From NCBI GenBank assembly GCA_964612145.1, contig CAZTBP010000019.1, positions 1 through 64,000 of the forward strand: DNA of 64,000 nucleotides. Direction: 5' to 3'. Shown piece after piece: positions 51,201-58,945 of this stretch (position 1 is its first letter; every line of letters starts with the position of its first letter). A model generated the notes under the pieces. That model was not told where the DNA came from. It saw only the letters and a program-made list of their open reading frames with translations, and searched no databases. The DNA is from JAGNLV01 sp964612145 (GTDB taxonomy: Bacteria > Zixibacteria > MSB-5A5 > GN15 > FEB-12). A program made the translations under genes and the position numbers.

Positions 51201-51937
51201 TCACCGATTTTTAGAAAGGACATCAGGCCGGAGGAATTGCCGCCGCCGGAGAGCGGTTCGCCGGCGGAGCGGATCGAGGAGAAGTTGGTGCCGGTGCCGG
51301 AACCGTATTTGAAGAGCCTTGCCTCCCGCACCCAGAGATCCATGATACCGCCATCGTTGACGAGGTCATCGCTGACGGACTGGATAAAGCAGGCGTGGGG
51401 CTGCGGACGTTCGTAGGCGTTTTTGCATTCGGTCAGGACATGGGTATCATCGTCGACATAGTAGTGTCCCTGGCTCGGGCCGGTGATGCCGTAGACATGG
51501 TTGAGGCCGGTGTTGAACCATTGGGGTGAGTTGGGGGCGGCTACCTGAGAGGCCAGCATGTAGCACAATTCATCGTAAAACGCTTTGGCGTCTTCCCTGG
51601 TGTCAAAGTAGTTGTGTTTTTCGCCCCAGTGGCGCCAGCAGTCGGCCATGCGGTGGAACACCTGGCGGGCGTCGGTTTCGCTGCCGGTTTCTTGTTTGCC
51701 GTTTTCATCGGTGGCGGGCTTTCCATGCTGGTCGATTTGCGGTACTCCGGCCTTGCGGAAGTACTTCTGGGCGAGAATATCGACAGCGACCTGTGACCAG
51801 GATTCCGGTACCTCTATTTCGTTGAGTTCAAAGACGACTGAGCCGTCGGGATTGGCGATTTTCGACGACCGCTTGGCGAAGTTAATGCGGCTGTACGGTG
51901 ATTCTCCGTGACGGGTGAAATACCGGTGTATTTTCAA
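48281..51937 (-). CDS. nrdJ: Vitamin B12-dependent (class II) ribonucleoside-diphosphate reductase
   Basis: 1218 residues from a TTG start with AGGAGG six bases upstream. It makes deoxyribonucleotides using adenosylcobalamin, independent of oxygen. Hallmarks: NSPQWFNTGL near the start of the barrel, SDDLVNDGGIMDLWVREARL, GSGTGTNFSSIRSAGEPLSG, INASNPCSEYMFLDDTACNL (radical-site NPCSE, about residue 465), SVIAPTGTIGLVMDCDTTGI and a C-terminal zinc-ribbon-like tail CGQCGQ...CLKCDTCGATSGC. A Gly/Asn/His-rich linker (GNNGNGNGHGKGNGHD) precedes the tail. It is the only RNR seen here. It has a long upstream region and no operon partners; no NrdR box or B12 riboswitch could be confirmed. Confidence 0.97.
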   Translation of the reverse strand: MKIHRYFTRHGESPYSRINFAKRSSKIANPDGSVVFELNEIEVPESWSQVAVDILAQKYFRKAGVPQIDQHGKPATDENGKQETGSETDARQVFHRMADCWRHWGEKHNYFDTREDAKAFYDELCYMLASQVAAPNSPQWFNTGLNHVYGITGPSQGHYYVDDDTHVLTECKNAYERPQPHACFIQSVSDDLVNDGGIMDLWVREARLFKYGSGTGTNFSSIRSAGEPLSGGGNSSGLMSFLKIGDRAAGAIKSGGTTRRAAKMVTLDLDHPDIQQFIAWKMIEEQKVATMVAGSKVIRDQLRAIIDAARISGSNGDSEYDVNPEKNTKLKEVLRTARRFAIPQTYIKKVLDLLDQGVGDIEIISLDTNWEGEAYATVSGQNSNNSVRMPNKFFEKLKGGGDWELINRTDGNVAETVSAAELWEQITNAAWSCADPGVQFDTTINEWHTCPEDGRINASNPCSEYMFLDDTACNLASINVVKFLKDDGTFDIQGYLHATRIWTIVLEISVLMASYPSQPIAQKSYEFRTLGLGYANLGTLLMRLGIPYDSPQGYTWCGALTAMLTGQAYVTSAEMAKQLGPFPGYYRNREHMLRVMRNHRRAAYNTERAEYEGLSVKPIGINPNYIPSELVQSARDVWDKAVEMGETNGYRNAQVSVIAPTGTIGLVMDCDTTGIEPDFSLVKFKKLAGGGYFKIINRSVPIALKKLNYTDQEISEIIEYATGRMTLKGAPFINHESLKANGFGDEEIKRVEESLENVFDITFAFNKFTLGEEFLRDTLSISDKQFNDFDFNLLRELGFTKEQIEAANEYCCGTMTIEGAPHIKPKHLPVFDCANRCGRKGQRYISFEAHIRMMASAQPFISGAISKTINMPNEATIEDVKRAYHLAWETMNKAIAIYRDCSKLSQPLSSSLFDDDEEEDEQEISVDNVAERATRKLVYRYIAKRRKMPNRRAGYTQKAVVGGHKIYLRTGDYNDGTLGEIFVDMHREGAAFRSLMNSFAIAISLGLQHGVPLEEYVDAFLFSRFEPNGFVKGNKAIKRATSIIDYIFRELAITYLGRDELAQVSDEDLRHDALGTPSDESMEFVEEEAVDHGASGKRGPNDIQSDHVDVQLGNNGNGNGHGKGNGHDKLSGGQGNGKPLENTTAEAKAAKETVLEYVSQTKTVGESGHEAKRLQQEIRTARLKGYEGDMCGQCGQFTMVRNGTCLKCDTCGATSGCS

Positions 51938-52531
51938 GGCGTACCTCCTGTAGCTTGCTTGTTTATTAGCGGCGGAGACGCTTTCCCTGCTGGTGAGGCT
52001 TGTTGACTCACCTCCGACGCTGATTTATGGCAGATTGCCCCGTTTTTTGTTTAGTCCGACGTCCGGTCGGCCCTGCACCGCTTGCAGTTTCCGGCGAACA
52101 GTGGCTACAAGATATAGGGGTTCTGAATGTGGAAACCACTAAAAATTGTGTTTTAGGACAAAAAATCATATTCCTTTGGCAGTCAAGAACCTAAGTCGGT
52201 GCTTATGGTGGAATCGGCATGCGAATATAAAAACGCGTCATTGAGCTCAAAAATTCGATCCCCATAAACAGCTGCCTTTCTGGGGCTTATACCGGCTCAA
52301 GCAAGAAACATTGAATTAGCGTAATGCGAATAATTTCTGAACGAAACGTAAGTCCATAATTGTGAACATGTTACTTCATCTATTTCAAGTTGTCAACAGG
52401 CTGTCCACAAATTTGTGTGGAAAAGGCGGGGTGGCGGCTGGATTTTGCGACTCATCACCGGGTCTATATAGAGAGATACCTGGGGCGCGGCAAATTGAGT
52501 CAAACATTTTGCTTGAAAGTCAAATTTTCCC
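51938..52531. other. Long upstream region of nrdJ, no gene
   Basis: 594 AT-rich bases. The nrdJ leader holds a hairpin (GGTGAG/CTCACC near 51991-52013) flanked by CGGAG/CTCCG. A 12-bp perfect palindrome CACAAATTTGTG at 52406-52417, extended to CCACAAATTTGTGTGG, is vaguely like an NrdR box but lies 470 bp from nrdJ. GTGGAAACCAC is at 52130-52140. No convincing promoter for nrdJ was found. Confidence 0.45.
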
Positions 52532-52560
52532 TTGACAAATCCGTCATTTGGGGTTAGTAT
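52532..52560 (+). promoter_or_regulatory. Near-consensus sigma-70 promoter of an orphan small RNA
   Basis: TTGACA at 52532-52537, an exact 17-bp spacer and TAGTAT at 52555-52560. Upstream, GTCAAA occurs twice (52499-52504, 52519-52524). Confidence 0.8.
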
Positions 52561-52566
52561 AGGGGT

Positions 52567-52650
52567 GCAATCGGAAAGTGTTACTCTTTCTGTGGATTAC
52601 CTAATATCGTCCACCCAGGCAGGTTTCGTCCCCTGCTTGGGTTTTTTTTT
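52567..52650 (+). ncRNA. Candidate small RNA of about 84 nt with its own promoter and terminator
   Basis: Downstream of the near-consensus promoter the sequence folds into three consecutive hairpins: GAAAG/CTTTC (52574-52590), GTGGA/TCCAC (52592-52614) and a 10-bp terminator stem CCCAGGCAGG/CCTGCTTGGG (52614-52641) followed by nine T. No start codon with a ribosome site lies in the transcript. The next gene has a separate promoter at 52755, so this is not a leader. No known riboswitch, 6S or SRP consensus was recognised. Confidence 0.68.
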
Positions 52651-52754
52651 GGGCCAAGCCCGCGACTTATGTCACAGCCCCTGTGCACGAAGGTCCTTCC
52701 CCCATGATCCCTCCCTATCCATGTTGCTACCGGTGATTTTTTTTACTTGATAAC

Positions 52755-52783
52755 TTGACATCGTCGCCTAAACAGGATATACT
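52755..52783 (+). promoter_or_regulatory. Sigma-70 promoter of the TonB-dependent receptor
   Basis: TTGACA at 52755-52760, a 17-bp spacer and TATACT at 52778-52783. The palindromic operator begins about seven bases after the expected transcription start, an ideal place for repression. Confidence 0.82.
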
Positions 52784-52796
52784 CGCTCCTGTTACC

Positions 52797-52825
52797 TAAA
52801 TGAAATTGATTGTCAATTTCATTTA
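52797..52825. promoter_or_regulatory. Perfect 13-3-13 palindromic operator, Fur-like
   Basis: TAAATGAAATTGA and its exact reverse complement TCAATTTCATTTA flank the spacer TTG. The core TGAAATTGA..TCAATTTCA resembles overlapping 7-1-7 Fur-family sites. It sits directly downstream of the promoter of an iron-siderophore-type receptor. Confidence 0.78.
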
Positions 52826-52907
52826 ACTGCTCTAATTGACATAACGATTTCTCAGATTATCCGGGTGCTTAGAGCAGAAACCTTAGTTAAAAGGAAGGAA
52901 TCTCGGT

Positions 52908-55361
52908 ATGGGGTCCATTTCTAAGAGCTTCAGCGTAATCACCTTCAGTCTTGTCCTTGCGTTGGCGGCGGCAGTTGATGCCGCTACAATCCGGGGAATC
53001 GTCAGTGACAGCGACGGTGAGCCGCTTTATGGTTCAAATGTGTTTCTTGAGGGAACGGAATACAGGGCAACGGCTGCCGGGGATGGTGGTTTTCTTATGG
53101 AATCGATTCCGGGGGGCACGTACACGCTCCATGTGCAGGCTATCGGATATAAGCCCGAGGTGCGGGACGTGGCGTTGTCCGGTGATCAGACCCTTGACGT
53201 GGACATAGTGTTAACGGTCAAACCGGTCCACCTCGATGATATCGTTGTCATCCGTACCTCGCTGGTCGGTAACAAAGACCGTCTCTTTGGCATCCCCGGC
53301 TCGGCCCACTTCTTAGGGGCGGCGGAACTGGAGCGATTCGAGTCGAGTGATATCCACCAGGTGCTCCGGGCTGTGCCCGGGGTAAATATCCAGGAGGAGG
53401 ATGGGTACGGTTTGCGTCCGAATATCGGTTTCAGGGGTACGGGTGTGGAGCGCAGTCAGAAGATAACTCTTATGGAGGACGGGATTTTGATTGCCCCGGC
53501 GCCTTACTCGGCTCCGGCGGCGTATTATTTTCCTACAGTCGGTCGAATGAGCGGAATAGAGGTGCGTAAGGGATCCAGTCAGATCAAGTATGGTCCGTAT
53601 ACCACGGGTGGAGCGCTTAATATGATTTCGACACCGATTCCGACTGAATTGGGCGGCAAGGTTGAGCTTCTGGCGGGAGAGGATGCGAACCGGCGGCTTC
53701 ACGCTTTTGTCGGCAATTCGCTGACGAATTTCGGTTTTGTGGCTGAGACTTTTCAGGAGAATGTCGACGGATTTAAGCGGCTGGACGGGGGCGGCAACAC
53801 CGGTTTTGACAAAAAGGATTACATGGTGAAGTTCCGGATCAATACCAATCCGGGGGCGGCGGTCCCGCAGCAGCTGGAGTTCAAGTATTCGTTGACGGAT
53901 GAAATATCGAACGAAACATATCTCGGCCTTACCGATGCTGACTTTGAGGACGATCCGTACCGTCGATACGCGGGGTCTCAGGAGGATGTGATGGACGCCG
54001 ATCACGAACAGTTTCAGTTGCGTCACTTCATCCAGCCGTCGAATTCGGTCGACATAACGACTACTTTTTACCGGAATAATTTCCATCGAAACTGGTACAA
54101 GCTCGATAAGGTGCGGGCGACGGCCGGAGGGGACGCAGTCGGTATTGCCGGCATTCTGTCCAGTCCCGATACGTACGCCGCCGAATACGATATCATTGCC
54201 GGCCAGACGAGTCCCAACGACAACGCTTTGCTGGTGAAAGCCAACAACCGCGACTACTACGCGAGGGGAATCGAGTCGGTGGTCGGTCTGAAGATTCAGG
54301 ATCACGAGGCTGAGGTCGGCATCCGGTATCACGAAGATCAACTCGATCGGTTCCAGTGGATCGATGAATACAAGATGACGAACGGCCAGATGATGCTGAC
54401 TGAGGCGGGTACGCCGGGTACCGAGAGCAACCGGATTTCGGATGCGACGGCTTGGGCCGGTTTCGCTCAGGTCGATCTGACCTTTGGTGCACTGACGGCG
54501 GTGCCGGGGCTTCGGTACGAGAGTATTAAATTAACACGTGATGATTATGGCAAAAGTGATCCCGCGCGCCTGGCGACAAGTCTCTCCAGCCGAAAGAACG
54601 ATGTCGATGTGTTGATTCCGGGGATCGGGCTCAACTATCGGTTCTCGCATACCTTGAGCGCCTTTGGTGGCGTCCATAAGGGCTTCGCTCCGCCCGGATC
54701 CAAAGCGGGTACTGATCCTGAAGAAAGCATCAGCTATGAGCTCGGTGCGCGCTACAACGAAGTCCGCTACGGATTTTCCGGCGTCCTGTTTTTCAATGAT
54801 TACAGCAACCTGTTAGGGTCGGACCTGGCCGGCACCGGCGGCAGCGGATCCGGCGATTTGTTTAACGGCGGGGAAGTCGATGTGATGGGACTTGAACTTG
54901 GCGCGAGTTACAATTTCCTAACCGGCCCGGAGCGCAGCAGAATCTTAATTCCGGTCTGGATGACCTACACGTACACCGACGGCACTTTCAAGTCCAATTT
55001 TGAAAGTGACTACGGGCCGTGGGGGACGGTCGAAGACGGCGACGAACTTCCCTACCTTCCCAAACACCAGTTTGCGGCGTCGACCGGCCTGGAATGGGAC
55101 AGGTTTACGCTGAATGTCACCGGCAAATATGTCAGCAAAATGCGCACTGTCGCCGGTCAGGGCGAGTACGTTGAGGCGGAGAGTATCGACGGTCACTTCC
55201 TGATGGGCGCCTCGGCCAACTACGACATTGCCGCTGCAGTAGATCTTTTTGCAGTCGTTCGCAATCTGACCGACGAGACCTACATTGTGTCGCACCGTCC
55301 CGCCGGCGTACGTCCCGGTCTGCCGAGGACTCTCCAGGTCGGGCTGCGGGCGGGTTTTTAG
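52908..55361 (+). CDS. TonB-dependent outer-membrane receptor, FecA-like
   Basis: 817 residues; AAGGAAGGA lies upstream of ATG 52908. After the signal peptide (ITFSLVLALAAAVDAA) comes a carboxypeptidase-regulatory-like beta-sandwich (about 28-105; GIVSDSDGEPLYGSNVFLEG), common in FCB receptors. The plug domain follows (about 125-235; RAVPGVNIQEEDGYGLRPNI, GFRGTGVERSQKITLMEDG, GIEVRKGSSQIKYGPYTTGG), closest in feel to ferric-dicitrate receptors. The 22-strand barrel ends with the typical aromatic C-terminus (LQVGLRAGF). It imports a metal chelate with TonB energy. The upstream palindrome suggests iron-dependent repression. It is monocistronic, with a strong terminator after it. Confidence 0.93.
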   Translation: MGSISKSFSVITFSLVLALAAAVDAATIRGIVSDSDGEPLYGSNVFLEGTEYRATAAGDGGFLMESIPGGTYTLHVQAIGYKPEVRDVALSGDQTLDVDIVLTVKPVHLDDIVVIRTSLVGNKDRLFGIPGSAHFLGAAELERFESSDIHQVLRAVPGVNIQEEDGYGLRPNIGFRGTGVERSQKITLMEDGILIAPAPYSAPAAYYFPTVGRMSGIEVRKGSSQIKYGPYTTGGALNMISTPIPTELGGKVELLAGEDANRRLHAFVGNSLTNFGFVAETFQENVDGFKRLDGGGNTGFDKKDYMVKFRINTNPGAAVPQQLEFKYSLTDEISNETYLGLTDADFEDDPYRRYAGSQEDVMDADHEQFQLRHFIQPSNSVDITTTFYRNNFHRNWYKLDKVRATAGGDAVGIAGILSSPDTYAAEYDIIAGQTSPNDNALLVKANNRDYYARGIESVVGLKIQDHEAEVGIRYHEDQLDRFQWIDEYKMTNGQMMLTEAGTPGTESNRISDATAWAGFAQVDLTFGALTAVPGLRYESIKLTRDDYGKSDPARLATSLSSRKNDVDVLIPGIGLNYRFSHTLSAFGGVHKGFAPPGSKAGTDPEESISYELGARYNEVRYGFSGVLFFNDYSNLLGSDLAGTGGSGSGDLFNGGEVDVMGLELGASYNFLTGPERSRILIPVWMTYTYTDGTFKSNFESDYGPWGTVEDGDELPYLPKHQFAASTGLEWDRFTLNVTGKYVSKMRTVAGQGEYVEAESIDGHFLMGASANYDIAAAVDLFAVVRNLTDETYIVSHRPAGVRPGLPRTLQVGLRAGF

Positions 55362-55403
55362 GGTGCGGTCGGAACTGGTATAGCTTGAGTGAGTGAAATG
55401 GAG

Positions 55404-55437
55404 AGCCTGCAGCAGTGCTGCGGGCTTTCTTTTTTTA
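55404..55437 (+). terminator. Rho-independent terminator of the TonB receptor gene
   Basis: AGCCTGCAGC pairs with GCTGCGGGCT (one T-G pair) around a 3-base loop, followed by a T-rich run. Confidence 0.88.
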
Positions 55438-55485
55438 TCGCGGGGATTCGGCGTCATACCGCGACGTGGCGCGATCAAAACGCAA

Positions 55486-55514
55486 TTGACACCTTGCCTG
55501 CGGCCCCCTACCTT
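55486..55514 (+). promoter_or_regulatory. Sigma-70-like promoter of the pgsA operon
   Basis: TTGACA at 55486-55491, a 17-bp spacer and TACCTT at 55509-55514. ATG 55523 begins only eight bases after the -10 box and has no ribosome site, so the mRNA may be leaderless. Confidence 0.55.
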
Positions 55515-55522
55515 GTTTGGTC

Positions 55523-56110
55523 ATGAATACGCCGAACAAGTTAACGTTGCTGCGGGTCGTAATCGCCCCGGTCTTCATGTACTTTTTTATCCTGGACAGC
55601 TATTACATGAAGTTGATCGCGCTGGGGCTGTTTGTGGTGGCGGCGCTGACGGATATGGCAGATGGATACTACGCCCGCAAGTACGGGATCATCACGGGGT
55701 TCGGCAAGTTCATGGATCCGCTGGCGGACAAGATCCTGGTTTCGTGCGCGCTGATTTCGTTTATTGCGCTTGATGTAGTCTCTCCCCTTCCGGTGATGTT
55801 GATTGTCGGTCGGGAGTTTTCGATTACCGGGCTTCGGCTGCTGGCTGCCTATCGGAGTGTGGTCATTCCGCCCAGTTACTGGGCCAAGGTCAAGACGTTT
55901 CTCCAGTTAACGGTGGTCGGGCTGGTGTTGGCCTATATCAGCCTGGTGGTGACACTGGAGCATTTCCAGAGCGATGCTCTCCCCTATTTTCAGTTTGACT
56001 ATCCGTTCTACTTTAATATCCTCTTATGGATCACGGCAGCGATTACGGTCTGGACCGGCATCAGCTATGTCGTGAAGTACTTCTACATGATCAAAACGGT
56101 GCTGAAGTGA
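55523..56110 (+). CDS. pgsA: CDP-diacylglycerol-glycerol-3-phosphate 3-phosphatidyltransferase
   Basis: 195 residues, close to PgsA length (about 180-190). It starts with NTPNKLTLLRVVIAPVFMYF, the usual N-terminus, and has the CDP-alcohol phosphotransferase signature DMADGYYARKYGIITGFGKF then MDPLADK (D-G-x2-A-R-x8-G-x3-D-x3-D), plus about five membrane helices. It makes phosphatidylglycerophosphate, the substrate of PgpA encoded ten bases downstream. It opens a five-gene operon (pgsA-pgpA-cinA-thpR-nudix). Confidence 0.94.
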   Translation: MNTPNKLTLLRVVIAPVFMYFFILDSYYMKLIALGLFVVAALTDMADGYYARKYGIITGFGKFMDPLADKILVSCALISFIALDVVSPLPVMLIVGREFSITGLRLLAAYRSVVIPPSYWAKVKTFLQLTVVGLVLAYISLVVTLEHFQSDALPYFQFDYPFYFNILLWITAAITVWTGISYVVKYFYMIKTVLK

Positions 56111-56120
56111 GCGGACAGCG

Positions 56121-56594
56121 ATGAAAAACGGACTGGTGAAACTGGTCGCCAGCGGGATGTACTCCGGCTATTCGCCTATTATCCCCGGCACGACCGGTTC
56201 GGTACCGCCGTGGCTGATCGCCTGGTTTTTGATAGCCGGAAATCAGCCGGTCCTGATTGCTGCGACAGTGGTGATGTTTTTCATTTCGGTCTGGGCCGCA
56301 AGTGAGGCCGAGCCGTTGTACGGTCACGATGCCAAGAAGATCGTGACCGATGAGTGGGTGGGGATGTTCTTGGCGGTTATCTGGGTGCCGTTTACGCTGA
56401 CGAATTATATCATTGCCTTTGTGGCGTTTCGGATATTCGACGTCGTCAAGATTCCACCGGCGGCGCAGGCCGAACGGATGCCGCGCGGATGGGGTGTTAC
56501 GATGGATGATGTTGTCGCCGGCATCCAGGCGAATATTACCACCCAGATTGTTGTCTGGCTGCTGGCGCGGTATGCGACCGGTCAGCCGATTTGA
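56121..56594 (+). CDS. pgpA: Phosphatidylglycerophosphatase A
   Basis: 157 residues, the normal PgpA size. Conserved family motifs are present: SGYSPIIPGTTGSVPPWLIA (where most have GT.GSL.A), KKIVTDEWVGMF (the D-E-x-x-G acid motif), YIIAFVAFRIFDVVKIPPA and RMPRGWGVTMDDVVAGI. It removes phosphate from phosphatidylglycerophosphate to give phosphatidylglycerol at the inner membrane, the step after PgsA. The pairing of both genes is functionally consistent. Confidence 0.94.
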   Translation: MKNGLVKLVASGMYSGYSPIIPGTTGSVPPWLIAWFLIAGNQPVLIAATVVMFFISVWAASEAEPLYGHDAKKIVTDEWVGMFLAVIWVPFTLTNYIIAFVAFRIFDVVKIPPAAQAERMPRGWGVTMDDVVAGIQANITTQIVVWLLARYATGQPI

Positions 56595-56609
56595 GGATAC
56601 TAAAAGCGT

Positions 56610-57857
56610 ATGCCCATGAATGTTGAGATAATAACGATTGGCGATGAGCTGATTACCGGCCACCGGGTTGACACCAATTCCGCTTTTATTGCCCAGCAGC
56701 TCACGCGGCTCGGGCTGAATATTCGCTACAAGAGCTCGGTAGGCGATTCGCTTGAAGCGATGGAAGAGGCTTTCCGGCTGGCGCTCAAACGGGCCCAGAT
56801 CGTGATCACGACCGGCGGGCTGGGACCGACCGATGATGACATCACGAAGAAGGCCATTGTCAAGGTATTCAAGCGCAATCTGATATTCCACGAGGAGGTC
56901 CTGACCGATATCAAAAAGCGCTACGCCGCGCGGGGAATCGAGATGCCGGCCATTAACCAGAACCAGGCGCTGTTGCCGCAGGGAGCCGCGATTTTTCCGA
57001 ACAAGCACGGCTCGGCGGTAGGGATTTGCATGGCCGAGGAGGGGCGGGTGTTTATTGCGCTGCCGGGAGTGCCGTACGAGATGAAACAGATCCTTACCGA
57101 TGAGGTGATTCCATACGTAAGAAATCTCAATGTCGGGCAGACGCTCGAGGTAGTCAGCCTGCGGACAACCGGAGCGGTAGAGTCGAAGCTGGCTGAGTTA
57201 ATCGCTCCCGGGCTTAAACTTGAGCCGGGGGTTCGCCTGGCGTACCTGCCGTCGCCGTCGAGCATCGAACTGCGAGTGCTGGCGACCGCCGATTCAGCCG
57301 ATGTGGCGAAAGAGAAAGTACAGGGCGTGGTTAAATACCTCGAGACGGCGGTCGGGAAGTATATTTTCGGCCGCGGCGACGACACGCTTGAGGCGGTGGT
57401 CGGACAGTTGCTGAGCGATAACGACCGCACGTTGTCGGTGGCCGAATCCTGCACCGGCGGCGGGCTGGGCGAGCTTATCACGGCGGTGCCGGGCTCTTCG
57501 AAGTACTTCCTTGGGGGGATCATTTCTTACTCCAACACTGCTAAAATCAACCAGCTCGGTGTCGACCCGAAGACTATCGAGCAGCACGGTGCTGTGAGCG
57601 AAGAGTGCGCGGTGGCGATGGCCTCCGGCTGCCGCGAGCGGTTTGAATCGGATTATGCTCTATCGATAACCGGGGTTGCCGGACCCGACGGCGGCTCGGA
57701 TAAAAAACCGGTCGGGACGACCTGGGTCGGGTTTTCCTCGCTGCACGATACGTACGCGCGGCAATTCAATTTTGGTACCCTTCGCGAAAATGTCCGGGAG
57801 CGAGCGATGTACGCCGCCCTGGAGATGCTGCGCCGGGATATTCTGGACATTTCGTAA
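56610..57857 (+). CDS. cinA: CinA-type protein (molybdopterin-binding-like domain plus NMN amidohydrolase domain)
   Basis: 415 residues, standard CinA length. The N-terminal MoaB/MogA-like domain (about 1-170) starts with NVEIITIGDELITGHRVDTN and includes TTGGLGPTDDDITKKA and ALPGVPYEMKQI. The C-terminal CinA domain (about 255-412) has SVAESCTGGGLGELITAVPG, GGIISYSNTAKINQLGVD and SITGVAGPDGGSDKKPVGTT. The C-terminal domain deamidates nicotinamide mononucleotide in NAD recycling; the N-terminal domain can act on ADP-ribose in some species. The start could be Met1 or Met3. The TAATG junction overlaps thpR. Confidence 0.95.
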   Translation: MPMNVEIITIGDELITGHRVDTNSAFIAQQLTRLGLNIRYKSSVGDSLEAMEEAFRLALKRAQIVITTGGLGPTDDDITKKAIVKVFKRNLIFHEEVLTDIKKRYAARGIEMPAINQNQALLPQGAAIFPNKHGSAVGICMAEEGRVFIALPGVPYEMKQILTDEVIPYVRNLNVGQTLEVVSLRTTGAVESKLAELIAPGLKLEPGVRLAYLPSPSSIELRVLATADSADVAKEKVQGVVKYLETAVGKYIFGRGDDTLEAVVGQLLSDNDRTLSVAESCTGGGLGELITAVPGSSKYFLGGIISYSNTAKINQLGVDPKTIEQHGAVSEECAVAMASGCRERFESDYALSITGVAGPDGGSDKKPVGTTWVGFSSLHDTYARQFNFGTLRENVRERAMYAALEMLRRDILDIS

Positions 57858-58435
57858 TGCGTTTGTTTATTGCCCTGCCGCTGCCGCAGGAAGTCGAAAC
57901 AAAGCTTGGCGAGTTAACCACGGAGTTTAAGGAACGAGGTGGCCGGGTGCGCTGGGTTCGACCGGCGAATATCCATCTGACCGTGCGGTTTTTAGGTGAT
58001 ACTGAGGAGGACCGGGTCCCGAAGATTGTCGAGTTGATTGACAAAGTTGCCGGTGACTTTCCTGCGGTGGATGTTCTGCTGGACCGGCTGGGTGGATTTC
58101 CGAATTTGAAGCGTCCCCGGGTGCTGTGGGTGGGTCTGCGTGAGGATGAGCAGGTGCATGAACTGAGCAAGCTGGCCCGACAGGTTGAGCTTGGGGTGCG
58201 ACGATTGCGATTTGAGAAGGAGAAGAAGGGGTTCAAACCACATTTGACGTTGGGACGGGTTAAGGATTCGCGAGGCTGTCGTGATCTGACTGAGTATATG
58301 GAGCAGTACACGTTTGAACCGTTGCCGGTGCATTTGGATCGGTTGGTGCTTTTTCAATCGACATTGACGCCGAAAGGCTCTGTTTATAAGAGACTCCACG
58401 AAGCGATGCTGGGCAAGGAGCGGTTCGGGGGGTAA
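57857..58435 (+). CDS. thpR: RNA 2',3'-cyclic phosphodiesterase (LigT/ThpR)
   Basis: 192 residues (family about 175-190). Both HxT active-site motifs are present: HLTVRFLG (about residue 40) and HLTLGRVK (about 130). It starts MRLFIALPLPQEVETKL, a hallmark of the 2H phosphoesterase ThpR. It hydrolyses 2',3'-cyclic phosphates at RNA ends. The start codon overlaps the cinA stop by one base, as is common for cinA-thpR pairs. Confidence 0.94.
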   Translation: MRLFIALPLPQEVETKLGELTTEFKERGGRVRWVRPANIHLTVRFLGDTEEDRVPKIVELIDKVAGDFPAVDVLLDRLGGFPNLKRPRVLWVGLREDEQVHELSKLARQVELGVRRLRFEKEKKGFKPHLTLGRVKDSRGCRDLTEYMEQYTFEPLPVHLDRLVLFQSTLTPKGSVYKRLHEAMLGKERFGG

Positions 58436-58498
58436 GTGCAAGGGGCCAGACTTTTGATTATTACCATTCTATTTTTCCAAATTGCTTGAGATCCGATC

Positions 58499-58945
58499 AT
58501 GCGCCAGCCTGTCCAGGTCCTTGTATTTTGCTACCGTGAAACAGCTCGCGGCCGGGAGTACCTGATGCTGCACCGGAAACCGGAGGCGTGGGCGTTCTGG
58601 CAGCCGGTATCCGGGGGAGTCGAGGATGACGAGGATCTGCTGACAACGGCGCGTCGGGAGTTGAAGGAGGAAACCGGTTTCGACGCTGACGCGATTGAGG
58701 ATCTGAAATACTGTTATTATATCCCGGTGGCGCATGATTCGCAGTTGTCACAGTCGGGAGTCGATGCGCTAATCCCGGTGAATTTGTTTGCAGTGAAGAT
58801 TGAAGACGGACGCGATCCGGTGCTGGATGAGAACGAGCACGATGATTTTCGGTGGTGTTCGATAGAAATCGCCGACCGGCTGTTGTTCTGGCACAATGAC
58901 CGGGAGTCGTTGCGTCAGGTGGAGGAGTGGGTTGACGGGCGATAG
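58499..58945 (+). CDS. NUDIX hydrolase, dihydroneopterin-triphosphate/dATP-type
   Basis: 148 residues. The complete Nudix box GGVEDDEDLLTTARRELKEE followed by TGF (G-x5-E-x7-REUxEExGU) lies at about residues 39-61. The N-terminus (VQVLVFCYRETARGREYLML) and FWQPVSGG match the NudB-like subgroup that cleaves dATP or dihydroneopterin triphosphate. It follows thpR by 63 bases. Its last 31 bases overlap the convergent acetyltransferase gene. The exact substrate is uncertain. Confidence 0.88.
   Translation: MRQPVQVLVFCYRETARGREYLMLHRKPEAWAFWQPVSGGVEDDEDLLTTARRELKEETGFDADAIEDLKYCYYIPVAHDSQLSQSGVDALIPVNLFAVKIEDGRDPVLDENEHDDFRWCSIEIADRLLFWHNDRESLRQVEEWVDGR

Noticed and set aside
51938..52140. Cobalamin riboswitch upstream of the B12-dependent reductase
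   Set aside because: AGCCACTG and GGGAAAGC are present on the minus strand but about 115 bases apart with no paired scaffold between them, so the B12-box arrangement is not met.
52406..52421. NrdR box in the nrdJ upstream region
   Set aside because: CCACAAATTTGTGTGG is only loosely like the consensus, is single and lies 470 bp from the start codon.
52532..52750. A 72-codon frame across the small RNA
   Set aside because: It begins inside the promoter and runs through the terminator hairpin, so it cannot be translated as such.
53313..54341. A 342-codon minus-strand frame opposite the TonB receptor
   Set aside because: The plus strand encodes clear plug and barrel motifs; the opposite frame has none.
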